Shown here one piece after another: positions 1 to 12,180 of a stretch of DNA of 64,000 nucleotides. The position numbers were made by a program, and so were the translations under genes. Origin of the DNA: Heliocidaris erythrogramma (lineage: Eukaryota; Echinodermata; Echinoidea; Camarodonta; Echinometridae); contig CM046870.1 in assembly GCA_025617745.1 (NCBI GenBank), forward strand, positions 29,841,927 to 29,905,926, written 5' to 3'. Within the stretch, counting starts at the first letter, position 1. The number at the start of each line of letters is the position of its first letter. The notes beneath the pieces were generated by a model. That model had not been told where the DNA came from, made no database searches, and was given only the letters and a program-made list of their open reading frames with translations.

Positions 1-98
1 TGTTGGGTAAATGCATGTAAAAGTTGAGCAAGATTTAACCAACCTATGCCCAATCTTCATTTACCCAGTGGCATTTACCCAACATTTCTAAGAGTGTA
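1..98. mobile_element. MITE end fragment (TTTACCCAA family)
   Basis: The window opens inside a short element. Bases 1-12 (TGTTGGGTAAAT) are an exact inverted match to 73-84 (ATTTACCCAACA). The right end reads TTTCTAAGAGTGTA, close to the right end of the elements ending at 20614 and 24606 (TTTTTTAGAGTG). TTTACCC motifs recur inside, as they do in the 20.5 kb element. The left part is probably outside the window. The superfamily is not determined. Confidence 0.5.
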
Positions 99-673
99 AC
101 AACTGATTTTATGAAGGAAAGTATATCATTTTGAAAATTAGGCTTCATTATTCGTCTGCGCGCCTGAATGAAATATTGCATGAGTGTAGATAAGCAGTAA
201 GTTTTTGTCCATATGTAGAAGCTACCACATGAGAAAATTTGCTTTTATTCTTATTTGGCTAAGTTTACCTGAATACCTCATTTACCTTGCCAATCTTAGC
301 CGTATATACCCCAAAGCTTCAACAGTCTTACTAAGATATGAACTTAGCGCAAATATTGAAATGTCACGTACTATGTTTGTCACATGCATATGGAAATAGA
401 CCTGTCTCTTACCTTACAAGGCAAATATAAAATGGCTAAGTATGATAAGGTATTTGGTTTGAAAAGCAATAGATTAAAAAAAATGCAGCAACGTAATGTA
501 TGGACCCTTACGTCCACATTTCCCATGCAGAGATACAACTGTTCGTGGCTTATACATCCGTACATTGTACCCTTTAAATGTTCACCCAATTACCCTCCGA
601 AAACTATCTAGGGGTAACAAAAGAAGCAGGGGGCTCTCTGGGGATATTGTCTATGGTAGTTGTCCAGAGTTAA
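99..673. other. No gene seen
   Basis: AT-rich single-copy-looking DNA. Several short ORFs overlap here in different frames, none with a recognisable domain or good codon pattern. Confidence 0.5.
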
Positions 674-1101
674 GGGGCCTTCACACTATAACGAACTGAG
701 GAAACGAACGGGAACGAATGGAGCAAGTCCGAATACGCAGAAATACGCGCACAATTCCCGACGAATAGATTCTCGCGGGGCTGGATGGAACGAAGTAACA
801 ACGATCTCGAACGAATTTAAAAATCATTGCAAAATGAACTCGTAACTGTACCAGAGCAAATGATAAACGAAAGTCAATGATCTCTTAACTTTATTTTTAA
901 GATAAAAATTTGAATAGAAAGTTGTCCGCCGGAATATCTTTATATAATAACTTTAACTAATTCATAACCACCAAATGGATTCGTTCCAGATCGTTGTTAG
1001 TGCTAGCCCCGGGAATGTATTCGTCAGGAATTTTGTTCGTATTCGGACTTGTGCCATTCGTTCGCGTTCGTTTCTTCAACTCGTTATAGTGTGGAGGCCC
1101 C
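674..1101. mobile_element. Foldback MITE with long terminal inverted repeats
   Basis: The left end, GGGGCCTTCACACTATAACG, is mirrored by the right end, whose reverse complement begins GGGGCCTCCACACTATAACG. The match continues inward for about 130-140 bp through motifs such as AAACGAACG and CAAGTCCGAATACG, with indels. The arms are rich in AACGAA words. There is no coding capacity. The flanks share GAGTTA on both sides, but the exact target duplication is unclear, so the superfamily is open. Confidence 0.75.
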
Positions 1102-1179
1102 ATGAGTTATCCTATATGGACGCAGGGGGGGGGGGGGGGAGGGGGAGAGACTGTGAATAACCCCATCAGTTCCAAGAGA

Positions 1180-1787
1180 TTAAAGGGGTACTCCGGCCTG
1201 AAATTAATATGAATTGAATAAATAGAGTAAAATTAAACAAACAGATCACTGAAAATTTCATCAAAATCGGATGAAAAATAGTGAAGTTATGGAATTTTTA
1301 AGTTTTCCATTATTTTGGTAAAACAGTTATATGCACGTCATCATGAATATGCAGTGGTGAGCTGATGATGTCATATCCCCACTTTTTCTTTTGTATTTTA
1401 TTATATGAAATTGCAATTATTCAAATTCTCTGCTTCAAGCCTATAACTAAAAGGACTGACTCCTTATTTAATGTGTAAGTTCATCATTGCTGTAACTTAT
1501 TTTGTTACAAGGGAGATATTTTTTATAGACATGTATGTAAAAAATGAAATAATGAAGATTTCATATAATACAGTTAAAAGAGGAAAGTGGGGACGTGACA
1601 TCATCAGCTCACTCATTACATATTCATGATGACATGCTTAGAACTGTTTCCCAAAATAATGCAAAACTTAAAATTCAATAACTTCGTTATTTTTTATCGG
1701 ATTTCGATGAAATTTTCAGTGTTTGCTTGTTTAATTTTACTCTATTCATTCAATTAATATTATTTTCAGGCCGGAGTACCCCTTTAA
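1180..1787. mobile_element. Long-TIR MITE with TTAA ends
   Basis: The left end TTAAAGGGGTACTCCGGCC is exactly the reverse complement of the right end GGCCGGAGTACCCCTTTAA. The two arms stay alignable for roughly 220-240 bp (for example GCTGATGATGTCA on the left against TGACATCATCAGC on the right). TTAA at both borders fits a TTAA-targeting superfamily (piggyBac or Kolobok), but TTAA could also be part of the TIR itself. It is non-autonomous, with no transposase. It lies only about 80 bp from the preceding foldback. Confidence 0.8.
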
Positions 1788-2924
1788 GTAATGCATGTCT
1801 ACGCCAACGCTTACATCAGTGCGAGTTTCTATACTACTTTGCATCGGCAGTGACGTTCATGTTAGAGACGATGTCAAGAACGAGCCGTTAGTCAGAAAAA
1901 CACAACTCATCGTACAGAATGGTACTCTGGAAACAACCAGACCTTTTTACTGGGTCGTTTAAGGACTTTCTTTCCTGCTTGGCGCTTGTTTAGACATGGT
2001 GTATGTCAAGCTTGTTTAAATGTGCTGAATATTTTACGGATTTTTATCCACAGAATGAAGCCGAACGAAGTAAGCATGTTAGTTTTAACTCCGGGAATTA
2101 CATGTAATTAATTTCGGTATAGCTATCCAAAATACATCAATACATAAGACATAATTCTCCTTTTACAAATATACCAATCAGGAAATTCATTCTGAATACA
2201 TGAAAATGGGATATACTTGTGATGATATGTATATCATAGGCTGGTAGTTTATTATACTGAATTTGTTAATACCCCTTACACGCAAGGTGTCATGTCAATT
2301 GTGTTATTACCTATACGCTAATCAGACCCAGGGAAATAAATTGGGCATGTGCCTGTTAGTCAAAGCAATATTTTGCACTGCATGATGGGGAACCAATGTC
2401 TGCGCACCTAAGTTTGACTTGAAATTGAACAGGAATTTCTTTCATATTCCTCTAGTGTCTAACCGGATATTATTCCTGATATTCTAAAGAGTAAGTCTGC
2501 AAAAAAAAAAATGCTCATCAAAATTAGAGCAACAACAATCATGTCATTTTCACAAGAGTATGCAGACGTGTCATTTTGACATTGAAAAGACAACAACAAT
2601 GGTGCCCACATATGTCTGCGCACGCATTCATTTTACACGCAGTTCGGGATTTTTTTTACACAAAAGACAACATTTAGAGGCCTGTGAATAAAATTATTGA
2701 AATTAAAACCTTTTCAGTTGTTTAACTGTATGGTTATTTTCATGAATATCTATTGGTATATATATATATAAAAAAGACGAAAAGTTATTGTTCGTTTCGT
2801 GTACTGTTTTATCAGACATGTCAGAATCTCTCAGTAACGCGTGTGCGCAGGCAAGGGCGCTACGCAGACTTGGGCACCCTAGCCATACATTTCCATTCTC
2901 ATCGGACATAATAAATGTCCTACA
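1788..2924. other. No gene seen
   Basis: AT-rich stretch with short homopolymers and a TA dinucleotide run near 2759-2770. No supported ORF, RNA gene or repeat unit was recognised. Confidence 0.5.
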
Positions 2925-3042
2925 GGGCCCAGTTTCATAAAACTTTTCGTCAATGACAAGTTGCAATAACTGTTATAAGCTACTGAAATCTTTGCATCTG
3001 ATTGGCTGAGAGTAAATTTGTCGGTAAAATCACTGACAAGAC
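2925..3042. mobile_element. MITE, GGGCCC-GTTTCAT family, left part
   Basis: Starts GGGCCCAGTTTCATAAAAC and continues with ACAAGTTGCAATAACTG and TTATAAGCTACTGAAATC, shared almost word for word with the copy at 41872. The right terminal repeat is missing or unrecognisable, so this is a truncated copy. One of four copies in the window. Confidence 0.75.
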
Positions 3043-4149
3043 ACTTGATGACACGCTCCCAGATCAATTCGCTCAAATTCACGTCATTGTCCATAATGAT
3101 CATTATTATCATACCAATTGAAGAATGTGAAAAAAGAGTATTAATGTATTCTGTGCACAGAGAGAAAGTGATGGAAACAACAACCACGCAGACATGTAAA
3201 GTCCTTTTGATGAATCCGAAAATAAGTCTGGCCAAAGGCATGGGGGCCACAGTGTCAAATAACCTTCCTGATCGAAGATGCCATTGCATTAAGTGGAGAC
3301 AGCAAGAGCAATTTTGTTGTCATGGTCAACATTTCGGCGTTCAGCTTGTTGTTGTTGTTTGTTTTCAACGTGGGTGTATGGTGTCTTACTGATGACAGGT
3401 CAAGGTGAAATGCAACTAACTGATATATTATACCTATCCGATATGCATGATATGCTTTACCCTGTATTTCAAGTATTGATAAGTTTGGTTGCTCAGTCTA
3501 TTTTTTTTAACATGAAAGCAACTTTCAAACGTAGGTAAGGAACTACTTCATAAAGAAAGATGATCCATCATCCTTTCTGAAATTCTGAAATTCTGAAATT
3601 TATAGGCCTACTTTAGATGTGAATGCAAACTTTTATTTCTTCTTTCTTTCCATTTAATTCATTCCATACCTGTAGATTCGATCAGAATGTTGACAGCAAC
3701 AGTGTCCTGATTCATTCTATAATCTCATTTTGATGTTTCCGTTTTTTATTTATACATATACTTGCTTCATACTATAGCATTCCGTGTCAAAAACATATAT
3801 TAGAATGTTTAGTAAGAGCCGATCTATCGTAAATGAAAAATGATGAAGTATGGTAACTGCAGTGAATTTCATTTTGAATTTCACTTCCAAGTTGTGACTA
3901 ATATATATTTCAACATGGTCGATTCAAGTATTTTGATAGAAGAATAATACCCTAACAATTTTGCTCCGTGGAATGTCTTTTTTATTTTTTGTATATCGTT
4001 TTGTGAAGGTGTTTTTTCTGCCCTTTGAGGGCATTGACATAGGCTCCAAATTATAAATTACATGCTTATATCCTTAATATACTCGGTGAATTTAATATGT
4101 ATGAAAACGACAAGTTAGAAAATCCGGAAAAATAAACCTGCATAAACCA
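3043..4149. other. No gene seen
   Basis: Two overlapping ORFs of about 125-135 codons on opposite strands (2879-3289 minus, 3018-3392 plus) run partly through the MITE and have no recognisable domain. A small direct repeat of GAAATTCT lies near 3580-3600. Nothing else was recognised. Confidence 0.4.
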
Positions 4150-4290
4150 GGGCCCCGTTTCATTAAACTTGTCATAGATAAAAAGTTAAAATAATTGTTA
4201 TAATCTACTGAAATCCTTGAATCTGATTTGCTGAGAGCGAATATGTCATAGAAATGAGGCAGTTGTTATTGAAAACAAGTTTTAGGAAAC
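4150..4290. mobile_element. MITE, GGGCCCCGTTTCAT family
   Basis: Left end GGGCCCCGTTTCATTAAAC; internal words TATAATCTACTGAAATCC and GAGGCAGTTGTTATTG match the 41872 copy. The right end is worn (AAGTTTTAGGAAAC where the family has AGGTTTTATGAAACGGGGCC). Length about 140 bp, as in the complete copy. Confidence 0.75.
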
Positions 4291-5889
4291 TTACAAGTGG
4301 ATCACAGAGAAAACAGTGTTATTCTAATTACCTGGTCAGGTAGGAACTTTTATCTTTTAGCTCTAGGAATTAGTTTTAAGCTGAAAATGGATGGCACATA
4401 ATTCGCCATAATCCAGGGAGTAGATTTGCTTCTTTTAAATGATAATTGAAAATATATTTTCCGTGAATCAAGATTACTAGACAAATAAGACATTTCTTCT
4501 CTCAATACCTACTTTATTTTTTAACCATTTTTCATCAAATCTAGAGAGTAGGCTGTTCATAAGCCCCTTAAAGGTTTTATAACACGTAAATGATAATTTT
4601 AATAAATGTCGACATGTAGTGTGCGCAGCCTCTATGTACGCAGGATTTCTTTTTTCATGAATAATGAATAAAGGATTTATATAAGTTTCGTTGACATTAT
4701 AGATAGTTGAGGCTTAAGGATTTTGTTATAGGTGTCAATAGACGGATCTAGTTTCACATACGAAGGAAGGTTATTGTAGAGTGATAAAAGTGATAAATTT
4801 TAATAACGCTCCCATGTAATTTTGCAGACACAGGTTAAATGAGTGCCTTTCCTCGGTTATCCATACCTGAACGGGATAGATGTAGCGTCGGGCCGCAGAA
4901 AAAAAACAACAACAAAAGCCTCCACCAAAAACTAAGAGTTTATTTTATATAAGCTAAGTGCTGCCTTATACCAAAACAAACTTCCGGGACTTTGTGCTAT
5001 CCTTCTGGGGTTTGGACCACAAAAAATAGTTAATTATAAACTATATAAAGTAATATTTCCACAAGCGGCTTGAAATGACATAACATTTTATCTCTAATTG
5101 TAAAAATATGAAAAGGCAAAATCTCTGTGCTCTTTTACTACAATAAAGTTCGCAACAAAGGAGCAAAAATGAGACGAAAAGGTCACTTCACGCTTTCCAC
5201 ACGGTTCTCTAGCGCCCAAGGTTAGAAGTTGGAGAGCAAAAATCTATATACTTGTATAATTCTGTCCTGTGTATTTTTTCACACAGATTGTATTGTACAT
5301 TAAAAGCGCTAGATAATTGTTTGGACACAAATGTAATCAGTAATGAAGTTGGCTTGATGAAGCTGTTTATGTCCATGTTATTTTCAAATTTGTAACTTAT
5401 CTCTCTTTTGCGAGTGAAGCTATGTCTAAGAACAAGTTCCAAATTCGACTGATTTTGTGGAAATTCTTTTTACTTAATATTTACCGACGAAAAAATCCGC
5501 TGTTATTCGAAGAACAGCCCCTAGAACTCAGAATGGTTGATTTGATCTTGCTGCTTGCTGTTCGATTTGTCTAATTTTCTTTGAGACTGTCCTCTTTTCG
5601 CAGCACTTTGTGTAGAAACCTGTGGAATATGGACATTGAAATTAGTCTATGAGTTTAGCTTGCATTCCAAAGGCTGCAGAAAAAAAATATTTAGAACTTT
5701 CTAAAGAAAGTTAGAAAAAAAAGCGAGGGTGATAAATTTAATTGGGGCAAATTACAATCGACAACAATCACAACCCGCAATATGTACTGACTACTGAGTA
5801 ATAATGAAAATCATAACAAAGCAATATTGTGCAATCTTCAGTAGCTAAACTTTCCGACATGTCTGAGGCGCATGAGTTAGATATCACCC
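4291..5889. other. No gene seen
   Basis: AT-rich DNA with scattered homopolymer runs. The longest ORFs here have no recognisable domain. No repeat family was identified. Confidence 0.5.
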
Positions 5890-6048
5890 CCACCCCCGAG
5901 ACTGTACCTATTTACTTCACCTTGGCCGAGCGAGGTAAATGTGGATTATTGTCTTACGAAATGACGTTAGTGTTATGGTCGGGATTCAAACCCCGTAGCA
6001 TTTGATCAACAGTTCGGTGACTGATCCACTCGGTCCCTTTTCTTTGCT
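5890..6048 (-). mobile_element. tRNA-derived SINE, head portion
   Basis: Read on the minus strand, this holds a tRNA-like head (CCGAGTGGATCAGTCACCGA) and a box B-like GGTTTGAATCCC, followed by a body in the same order as the SINEs at 33.1 and 63.5 kb (TAACGTCATTTCGTAAGACA, then ATCCACATTTACC). The (ATT)n tail is absent, so the copy is 3'-truncated and strongly diverged. Confidence 0.65.
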
Positions 6049-6890
6049 TATTACTCCGCTATTATATATCTACCAACATTAACTGGAATATACATCGATC
6101 TATTTCTAGCCTTCTAGTCATCAAGAGTAAGTTTGACTTATATTTCTGAATCCCCCCCCCCCCCCGCCATTTCAGAACCCAGGTTTACTTGGAAACCCGC
6201 AAGTGCAGGGAATGAACGTTTAAGGGCTCAGCACTCTGGTTGCTGAAAAGCAATGTCTGACGAGTCTAGTACATGTGTCCTTTATCATGCGCAAAAATGT
6301 AATTACTAACTGGCTTATCGATGGGCTATGAACAAACACAATGCAAAGGAAGTTCATTCAGTGTTTCATGAAGCTGATATTTCACTTCTGCTTATTCATT
6401 TGCTTGTATTATATTTGCATTGGTGCCCTTTTACGAATCTTCCAAACACTCCTTATGTGCGACGGGATATCCACGGTTCTAGGTATCACTACCCTCCCGC
6501 AAGCCGGTCAAGTACTCTTTTCTTGGCACAGTTTCACCGTTTGAGGAATACTGTCCCCTATGGGGAATGCGAAACCTGATAGATGGAGTGTATCGTCGCA
6601 TTGTTTACCCAGTTTGATGGTCATAATTACTAAATTTTAATCAGATTTTAGTGTTTATTTGCTGCGTCCTTCAGTGTCTCTTGAGCGTTGGCTTTTACTT
6701 TGACTGGCAAAACCAAACCAGGTCTAAACGTTGTCAAGGCGATGTGTGGTAATTGACTCCCCGATTCCCCTTTAATAGATAATTAAAATCTCTTCTGCGT
6801 AATATAACAATCATTCGTTAGCAGATGAGCCTATTCTCCTATTCAATTCGTGGGCAGGTTCACTTGACCTTGGGTCGCCCCCAAGGTCGC
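6049..6890. other. No gene seen; one poly-C tract
   Basis: A C homopolymer lies at about 6152-6165. ORFs at 6328-6579 and 6341-6544 overlap in two frames of the same strand and show no known domain. Confidence 0.45.
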
Positions 6891-6894
6891 TACT

Positions 6895-7235
6895 CTATTA
6901 TTTCCGAAGGTTCGCAACTCCGACGATTCGTAATTCCGAAAATGAAATAGGGTTCATAATTCCGAAAATGAAAAAGAGTTCATATTTCCGAAGGTTCGTA
7001 ATTCCCAGAAGTTATGTAGGGCTCTATTGCATTTTCGGAATTACGAACCTTCGGAATTATGAACACTTTTTTCATTTTCCGAATTACGAACTTTTGGAGT
7101 AATGTATGTATCAAATGTTCGGAATTATTTCTTTTTTTGACATTACGAACACCCTGCTAGGGGAAATTTGTGTTTCGGAATTACGAACCTTCGGAATTAT
7201 GAACCTTCGGAATTACGAACCTTCGGAAAAACGAG
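6895..7235. repeat. Cluster of TTCGGAATTACGAACC repeats in both orientations
   Basis: About a dozen degenerate copies of a 16 bp unit, TTCGGAATTACGAACC. The left half (about 6898-7016) carries the unit mostly as the reverse complement (TTCGTAATTCCGAA) and the right half (about 7036-7232) in the forward sense, so the whole cluster is roughly palindromic. The last units (7172-7232) are nearly exact tandem copies. An ORF running through 7106-7441 is a by-product of this repeat. Confidence 0.8.
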
Positions 7236-10200
7236 TACCCCCGTACTATTACGAACTGGCATGCACATTGTTTGGAGTCACTGAATTCATCCATACATCA
7301 ATGTATGACATCACCATCTCCCATCAAATATGCATTTGCTATTCCGTAATATGTATTACCATCATCATTTCTGGCTTGAGATTTACCATGATGTGGAGCA
7401 TAATCAACTTCAATCGGGATACACCTGAAAGTTTTAGATGAGACAAACGATGTCTGAATTTGATTTCCGTAGATTTACAGATAATGGGATAAAAAAAATT
7501 TCATCCAAATCATGCGATATCACAAAGTAGATTTACCGTTGGCAAATTTTGTTACTTCCACTGTTATTAGTATAGAATTTCTTAAAAGATACTGTCCACA
7601 TTTCTTTTCTTGGCACAATGTTGAATCAATGTATTTTCTCATTTTCTTTAGAACTGCAGAATGAACCTGACATTATCTCTGCAGGCACTTTTGCGGTGTG
7701 GCATACAATCATTTGATCGCGTGTGGTTTTGTGTGAGCCGTGAATGACTTGGAAACGTTCATCAATCTCACAGCAGAGGGAACAGACCCCAGATGAACGC
7801 CTGATACAACTAATGAACCATGATTAATCAATGATTATTACAGAACTACATGGAATCGGTGACCAAATTCTTGGAAATGTGAACAAACCATGGATAAGGC
7901 GGTATCACATGCGCTTCGCCAAAAAAAAAAAAAAAAATCATGTTCGTTTGGATAACCTTTGGGAAATATATCTATTTCAGTTACCGAAATTATGAACATG
8001 CAAAGAGGCAGAAAGTTACACACCGATTTCATAGCCATAAGCCAAAACAACAACAACAAACAACGAAATGAATATACAGAAATAGGGAGCGAGAGGACTC
8101 ATTGATACGGCTGTTAGTATGGAGGAAGAGACAGAGATTTGGAAGATTGATACATAATAACAATAATGATTATAATAATAATAACAAATAATATCGACGT
8201 TTTAGTGCTATTTGAAAGAGCATTGTTGTACTATTTCCAAGAAGACCTTATCATATTGATTCACTCAGTCTCTCGTTCCTTACATCTTCGTTGCTTGAAG
8301 GTTTGGGAAGAAACGCACTGTTAAAATGTTTAAAGTTAGTACAGATATGAGATGGGGGATGGTAATTGTGATGTCTTAATGCGCCCTGGGCCATTTTCGT
8401 GAACGTTTGCATTTGAAACGATGTAAGCCACAATTTTTCACGTTATTCGTAACTGTGCTTTGATACTATTTCCCAGTTGAACCGATACTGTTTTGATTTC
8501 AGAAATGTCTCCGCAAAGGCTTTTTTTTGTCTAAGCAGTGGACTACTATGTAAAGATAAATTATGGCAAGTTAAAAAAGTAAATTCATACCGTGTTTCAT
8601 TTTCATTTATTTTCTACACAATCAACATTTACTAGTCCACATACATGTACCTACTTTGACTTCTCATTTCGAAATTTTGTTCCCCCTCCCATACATTTTT
8701 CTTCCCGATAATCTTCCAATTTACTAGATATTCATGTTTGAACGTAATCCATTTGAGAGAAAAAAAAGCTTCGCTCATCTGAAATTAACAATTTCGATAA
8801 TGTAGCTAAAAGCACTCTCATCTGCCAAGGCTGACGGGTAATTAAAATAATGCATCTGAAGAGAGTATCAGCATATGGCATTCCGTGAAACACTGCATAA
8901 TTGTATTTTGCTGACTCACATTAAAAAGATATAAAGTGCTTGTCTGATTCTATTTTTGGCGGAAAGCTATATATTGCATTTCTAAATTCAAATGTTTGCT
9001 TTTAAACGTAAAATCAAACTTAATGACAAAAAATGGCTGAATTTCATCTCATCATTCTTAACCGCACCTGATCACAAGTCCACGTAAATCTGGTTACATT
9101 TAACGTTTTATTCAGTACGATGTGAAAGAAAGAGAGAGTTTGATGTGGCCTCTGGAAAGGTCTTGCCATTTACGTCAAGCCGTAATCCCTTTATGGACGA
9201 CGTATGCTAAATGTTTTGTATCCTTCATTGATTTTAAATCTAGAATAATCATCGTCTACATACACGAACCAATGCAAAAAAAAAATGACTGGGAATACAA
9301 AATTGAAACAGAATTAATCAAGGTGACGGCTTTAACGTCACGAGGTACTTACATCACTCTGTTGTTTTATCATTTTCAGTTTTGAGCTTTTTTAAGATTG
9401 AAAAAGCACAGCTTAACCGATCAGACCAGTAAACGTGGAAATCTTAGTTTATATCAGTTATATTCCAGTAAAGATCAACGTCTGGTAAACTAACAAAAAG
9501 TGATGTCCATGTTGCTTGTGTCCCCATTACATCTATTGATTTGAAACATGAATTTATGAAGACTCGTTCATTGATTTCTTTGTTAAATGTTAAGAAACTG
9601 GGCTAAATATCAACTGCTCATATCGCATTTTCAACATGGATACTCTACCTTACTTTATTTGTATAATCATGGTCTTTTCGTGAAGTGCTTTTGTAGCCCG
9701 GGATAAATTGCACTCTCCTTTAATAGGGTGTCGACTGGCTGGACGGAGTGTGGTTCCGTCCCCATGGATTGTGTCGTCTGGCTAATCGGTAAATTTTAAG
9801 ATTCTTTCTTTTAAAGAATCCTTTTGAGAGAATGTAAAGTTCTGAAAACATAATCCACTTGATACCCTTATATCGTGGATTGCATATAGATATGTCTCAT
9901 AGATCTGGTTAAAGGAAGTTGAACTGCGAGAAACATCTAAAGAATAACTGCGTAATATCAGACTACTATGGAAATTACTGCCTCTAGCTCGTAGTTGCTC
10001 TATGCCAGCATAACATACTAAAACTGACAACCAGAATCAGACATACAAGAAAATGTCAAAGGCGCAAAATGTCGTCTGGGCCATCATAACTAATTGATGT
10101 ATCTAAAGCCGTACGGTACATTTTCATTTAGATATGGTGTTAGCTGCATTGCAGATCTTGCAGATCGCTCGCAATTCCACGGACCGAAATTCGTAAATAA

Positions 10201-11940
10201 TGAACTAGCCTATGTAAAGTAGAAAGCACCTGGAAGGTGTATCAATATTATAGGGGATACAAAGTCAGCAGTTTGGAGAGAAACAAAATCACCAGCCGAG
10301 GCTAGGTTGCAAAACTCTGGAAGAATGATCTTGAAGTATCTCTTCATATTTATTTTATTGACAGTATGATTTGGTGTGTGATTGAGGTATTACAAAAAAA
10401 TATATGACAAAGAAGAGCGCATGCTAATGATGTGTTTTTTTTTCTTGAGGATGCAAGCGGGGAGGGGCGTGCGAACTGCGAAAGTTCAATTTTAAGATTC
10501 AACTACTTTGCGGCATGAAACTTTCGTGATGCTGAACCACCTGTGTTTCTTTTTTAATTTTGGTTGTAAACACGGTCACAGTAATGTATATGACCCAGAG
10601 AATTATTGATATAGGAAAGCTGTTTACAGAACGAATGAAAATAGCAGAATAATTGCCTGGGTAGCATGCTCGGCGAGGAATCGACTTTGCAGCTGGAATA
10701 ATCATAATTCAACGTTTCTTTTAAATCTATTATTTTTAACCTTTAATATACTAGTGAATAGAATATGTTTCTTTTAATTATCCCATACACACATCTCTAC
10801 CAATCTGCAACTAAAGGGAATTTTTCAGCAAACTCCATTCTAGATGACATATCGTGTTAAAAGGACGTTAAAAAAACCCAGAGAGAAACACGTTATTAAT
10901 GTCTGGGCGAAAATGGACAAAGAGAAAAGAACCCCAAAACAATTCTTTAATTGTTACATTGCAGAAATGTATACTTTTATATGGAAGACACAAGATGTCA
11001 TCGCTGCTAGTCAGGGAAAAAGTGCACACTAACTTTGAAATTGCCCTTTGAAAATAGAACTGTAAAACCCACTAATTTGTCATATACCTGGAAATGTAAG
11101 GAAATACGTGATATTTAAGATACAGTAGTTTTCCTAAATTATGTCGCGATCGAAAGATCAAATCTGAAAATTTGTGGTTTACATAGACTTAGCCATGTAG
11201 CTATCACAGCTTTCAAACATTCATATCTCTCCTATTATTCATCCATTTTTTTTCCCTTCTAAATTCCACCCTCTTCCATTTCTGATTTTACTTTCTTTGC
11301 GTTCATAAAATTCAACTTGTAGAAAGGATCATATTGTCATTTAAATGTTTGAATCTTTCGGATATCTGAGTTCCAGGGACGTGTATTTCCATGAAATCGT
11401 AAGGGAGTTAAAATTAGGTATCTCATTGGAATGTAATTTGTCCATATCAGTTTTAGATTTCCAACAAAATTGTGCACATTAAGAAACCACTGTAATTCGA
11501 TAGATCACGTTTCTCCCACAAAAATACTTTGAATAAATGGAAATTGTTTATAAAGAGAAATTTTAAATTCATATTCGAACCCTCTAATGCTATATTCTTA
11601 CTATGTTCCTTGCTATTAGATTATTTCTTCATTTTCAGCTACAAATTCAATTTGGCTGCTTTGTGAGGGATAATGCCTGACGTAAGATAGTCAGATGATA
11701 TTGATCGCGCGGCGGGGATAGGTATTAGGCTATCAAAATATCATCCATCGTCGATTTAGTTCATTCACCCGCCTTTCCTAGAACACGACGAGGATTGGCA
11801 AGCGTTTGATTTGGGATGACATGTAACGTATCATTATAACAGGATCATTTACTTACTGGTAGCCCATCATTGGGTACTCGTAAATCTGAACATGGTCATT
11901 CCCTTTTGGTCAGGGGTTAAAACTATGCTTTGCGGCTGGT
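7236..11940. other. Long stretch with no gene recognised
   Basis: AT-rich, with ATA/TAA simple sequence near 8155-8192, A-runs near 7920, and short domainless ORFs on both strands. A GC-rich segment at 10435-10473 is listed separately. No splice chain, RNA gene or transposon end could be supported by eye. Confidence 0.4.
10435..10473. repeat. Short repeat, inverted partner at 13618-13653
   Basis: The word GAGGATGCAAGCGGGGAGG, with its flanks, is found as the exact reverse complement about 3.1 kb away (13618-13653), with similar sequence a few bases beyond (AATGATGT on one side). Matches of this length in AT-rich DNA are not expected by chance. It may be a piece of a dispersed repeat, but no element end was identified. 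Confidence 0.65.
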
Positions 11941-12088
11941 ATACGGTCGCGGCGATGTAACCTGACATTCAAACCGGCGCCAGAAATAGAAGACCAAGAG
12001 TGTTTCCCTGGGGCACTCTCCTACTTGTTACCAGACCGGTAAGGGTAACCGTTGCCCCTCGCTTCAGCTTTCCAGGCTTCGATGAAAT

Positions 12089-12180
12089 GTAGCTGAGCCG
12101 GTGGTATCAGTGTCAGACGCTTGATCTGATCTGCTCGGCTGCGCTCCCGTAGTTGTGGGCATCGATCTGGGGTTATTTTT
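12089..12180 (+). mobile_element. Possible tRNA-like SINE head
   Basis: TAGCTGAGCCGGT fits the pol III box A consensus, and about 75 bp on GGGCATCGATCTGGGG loosely resembles box B. The box B match is poor and the spacing is long for a tRNA, so this could be a worn SINE head or chance. No body or tail was recognised. Low confidence. Confidence 0.25.

Noticed and set aside
2879-3392. Overlapping ORFs of 136 and 124 codons on opposite strands
   Set aside because: They overlap a MITE copy and each other, and show no domain.
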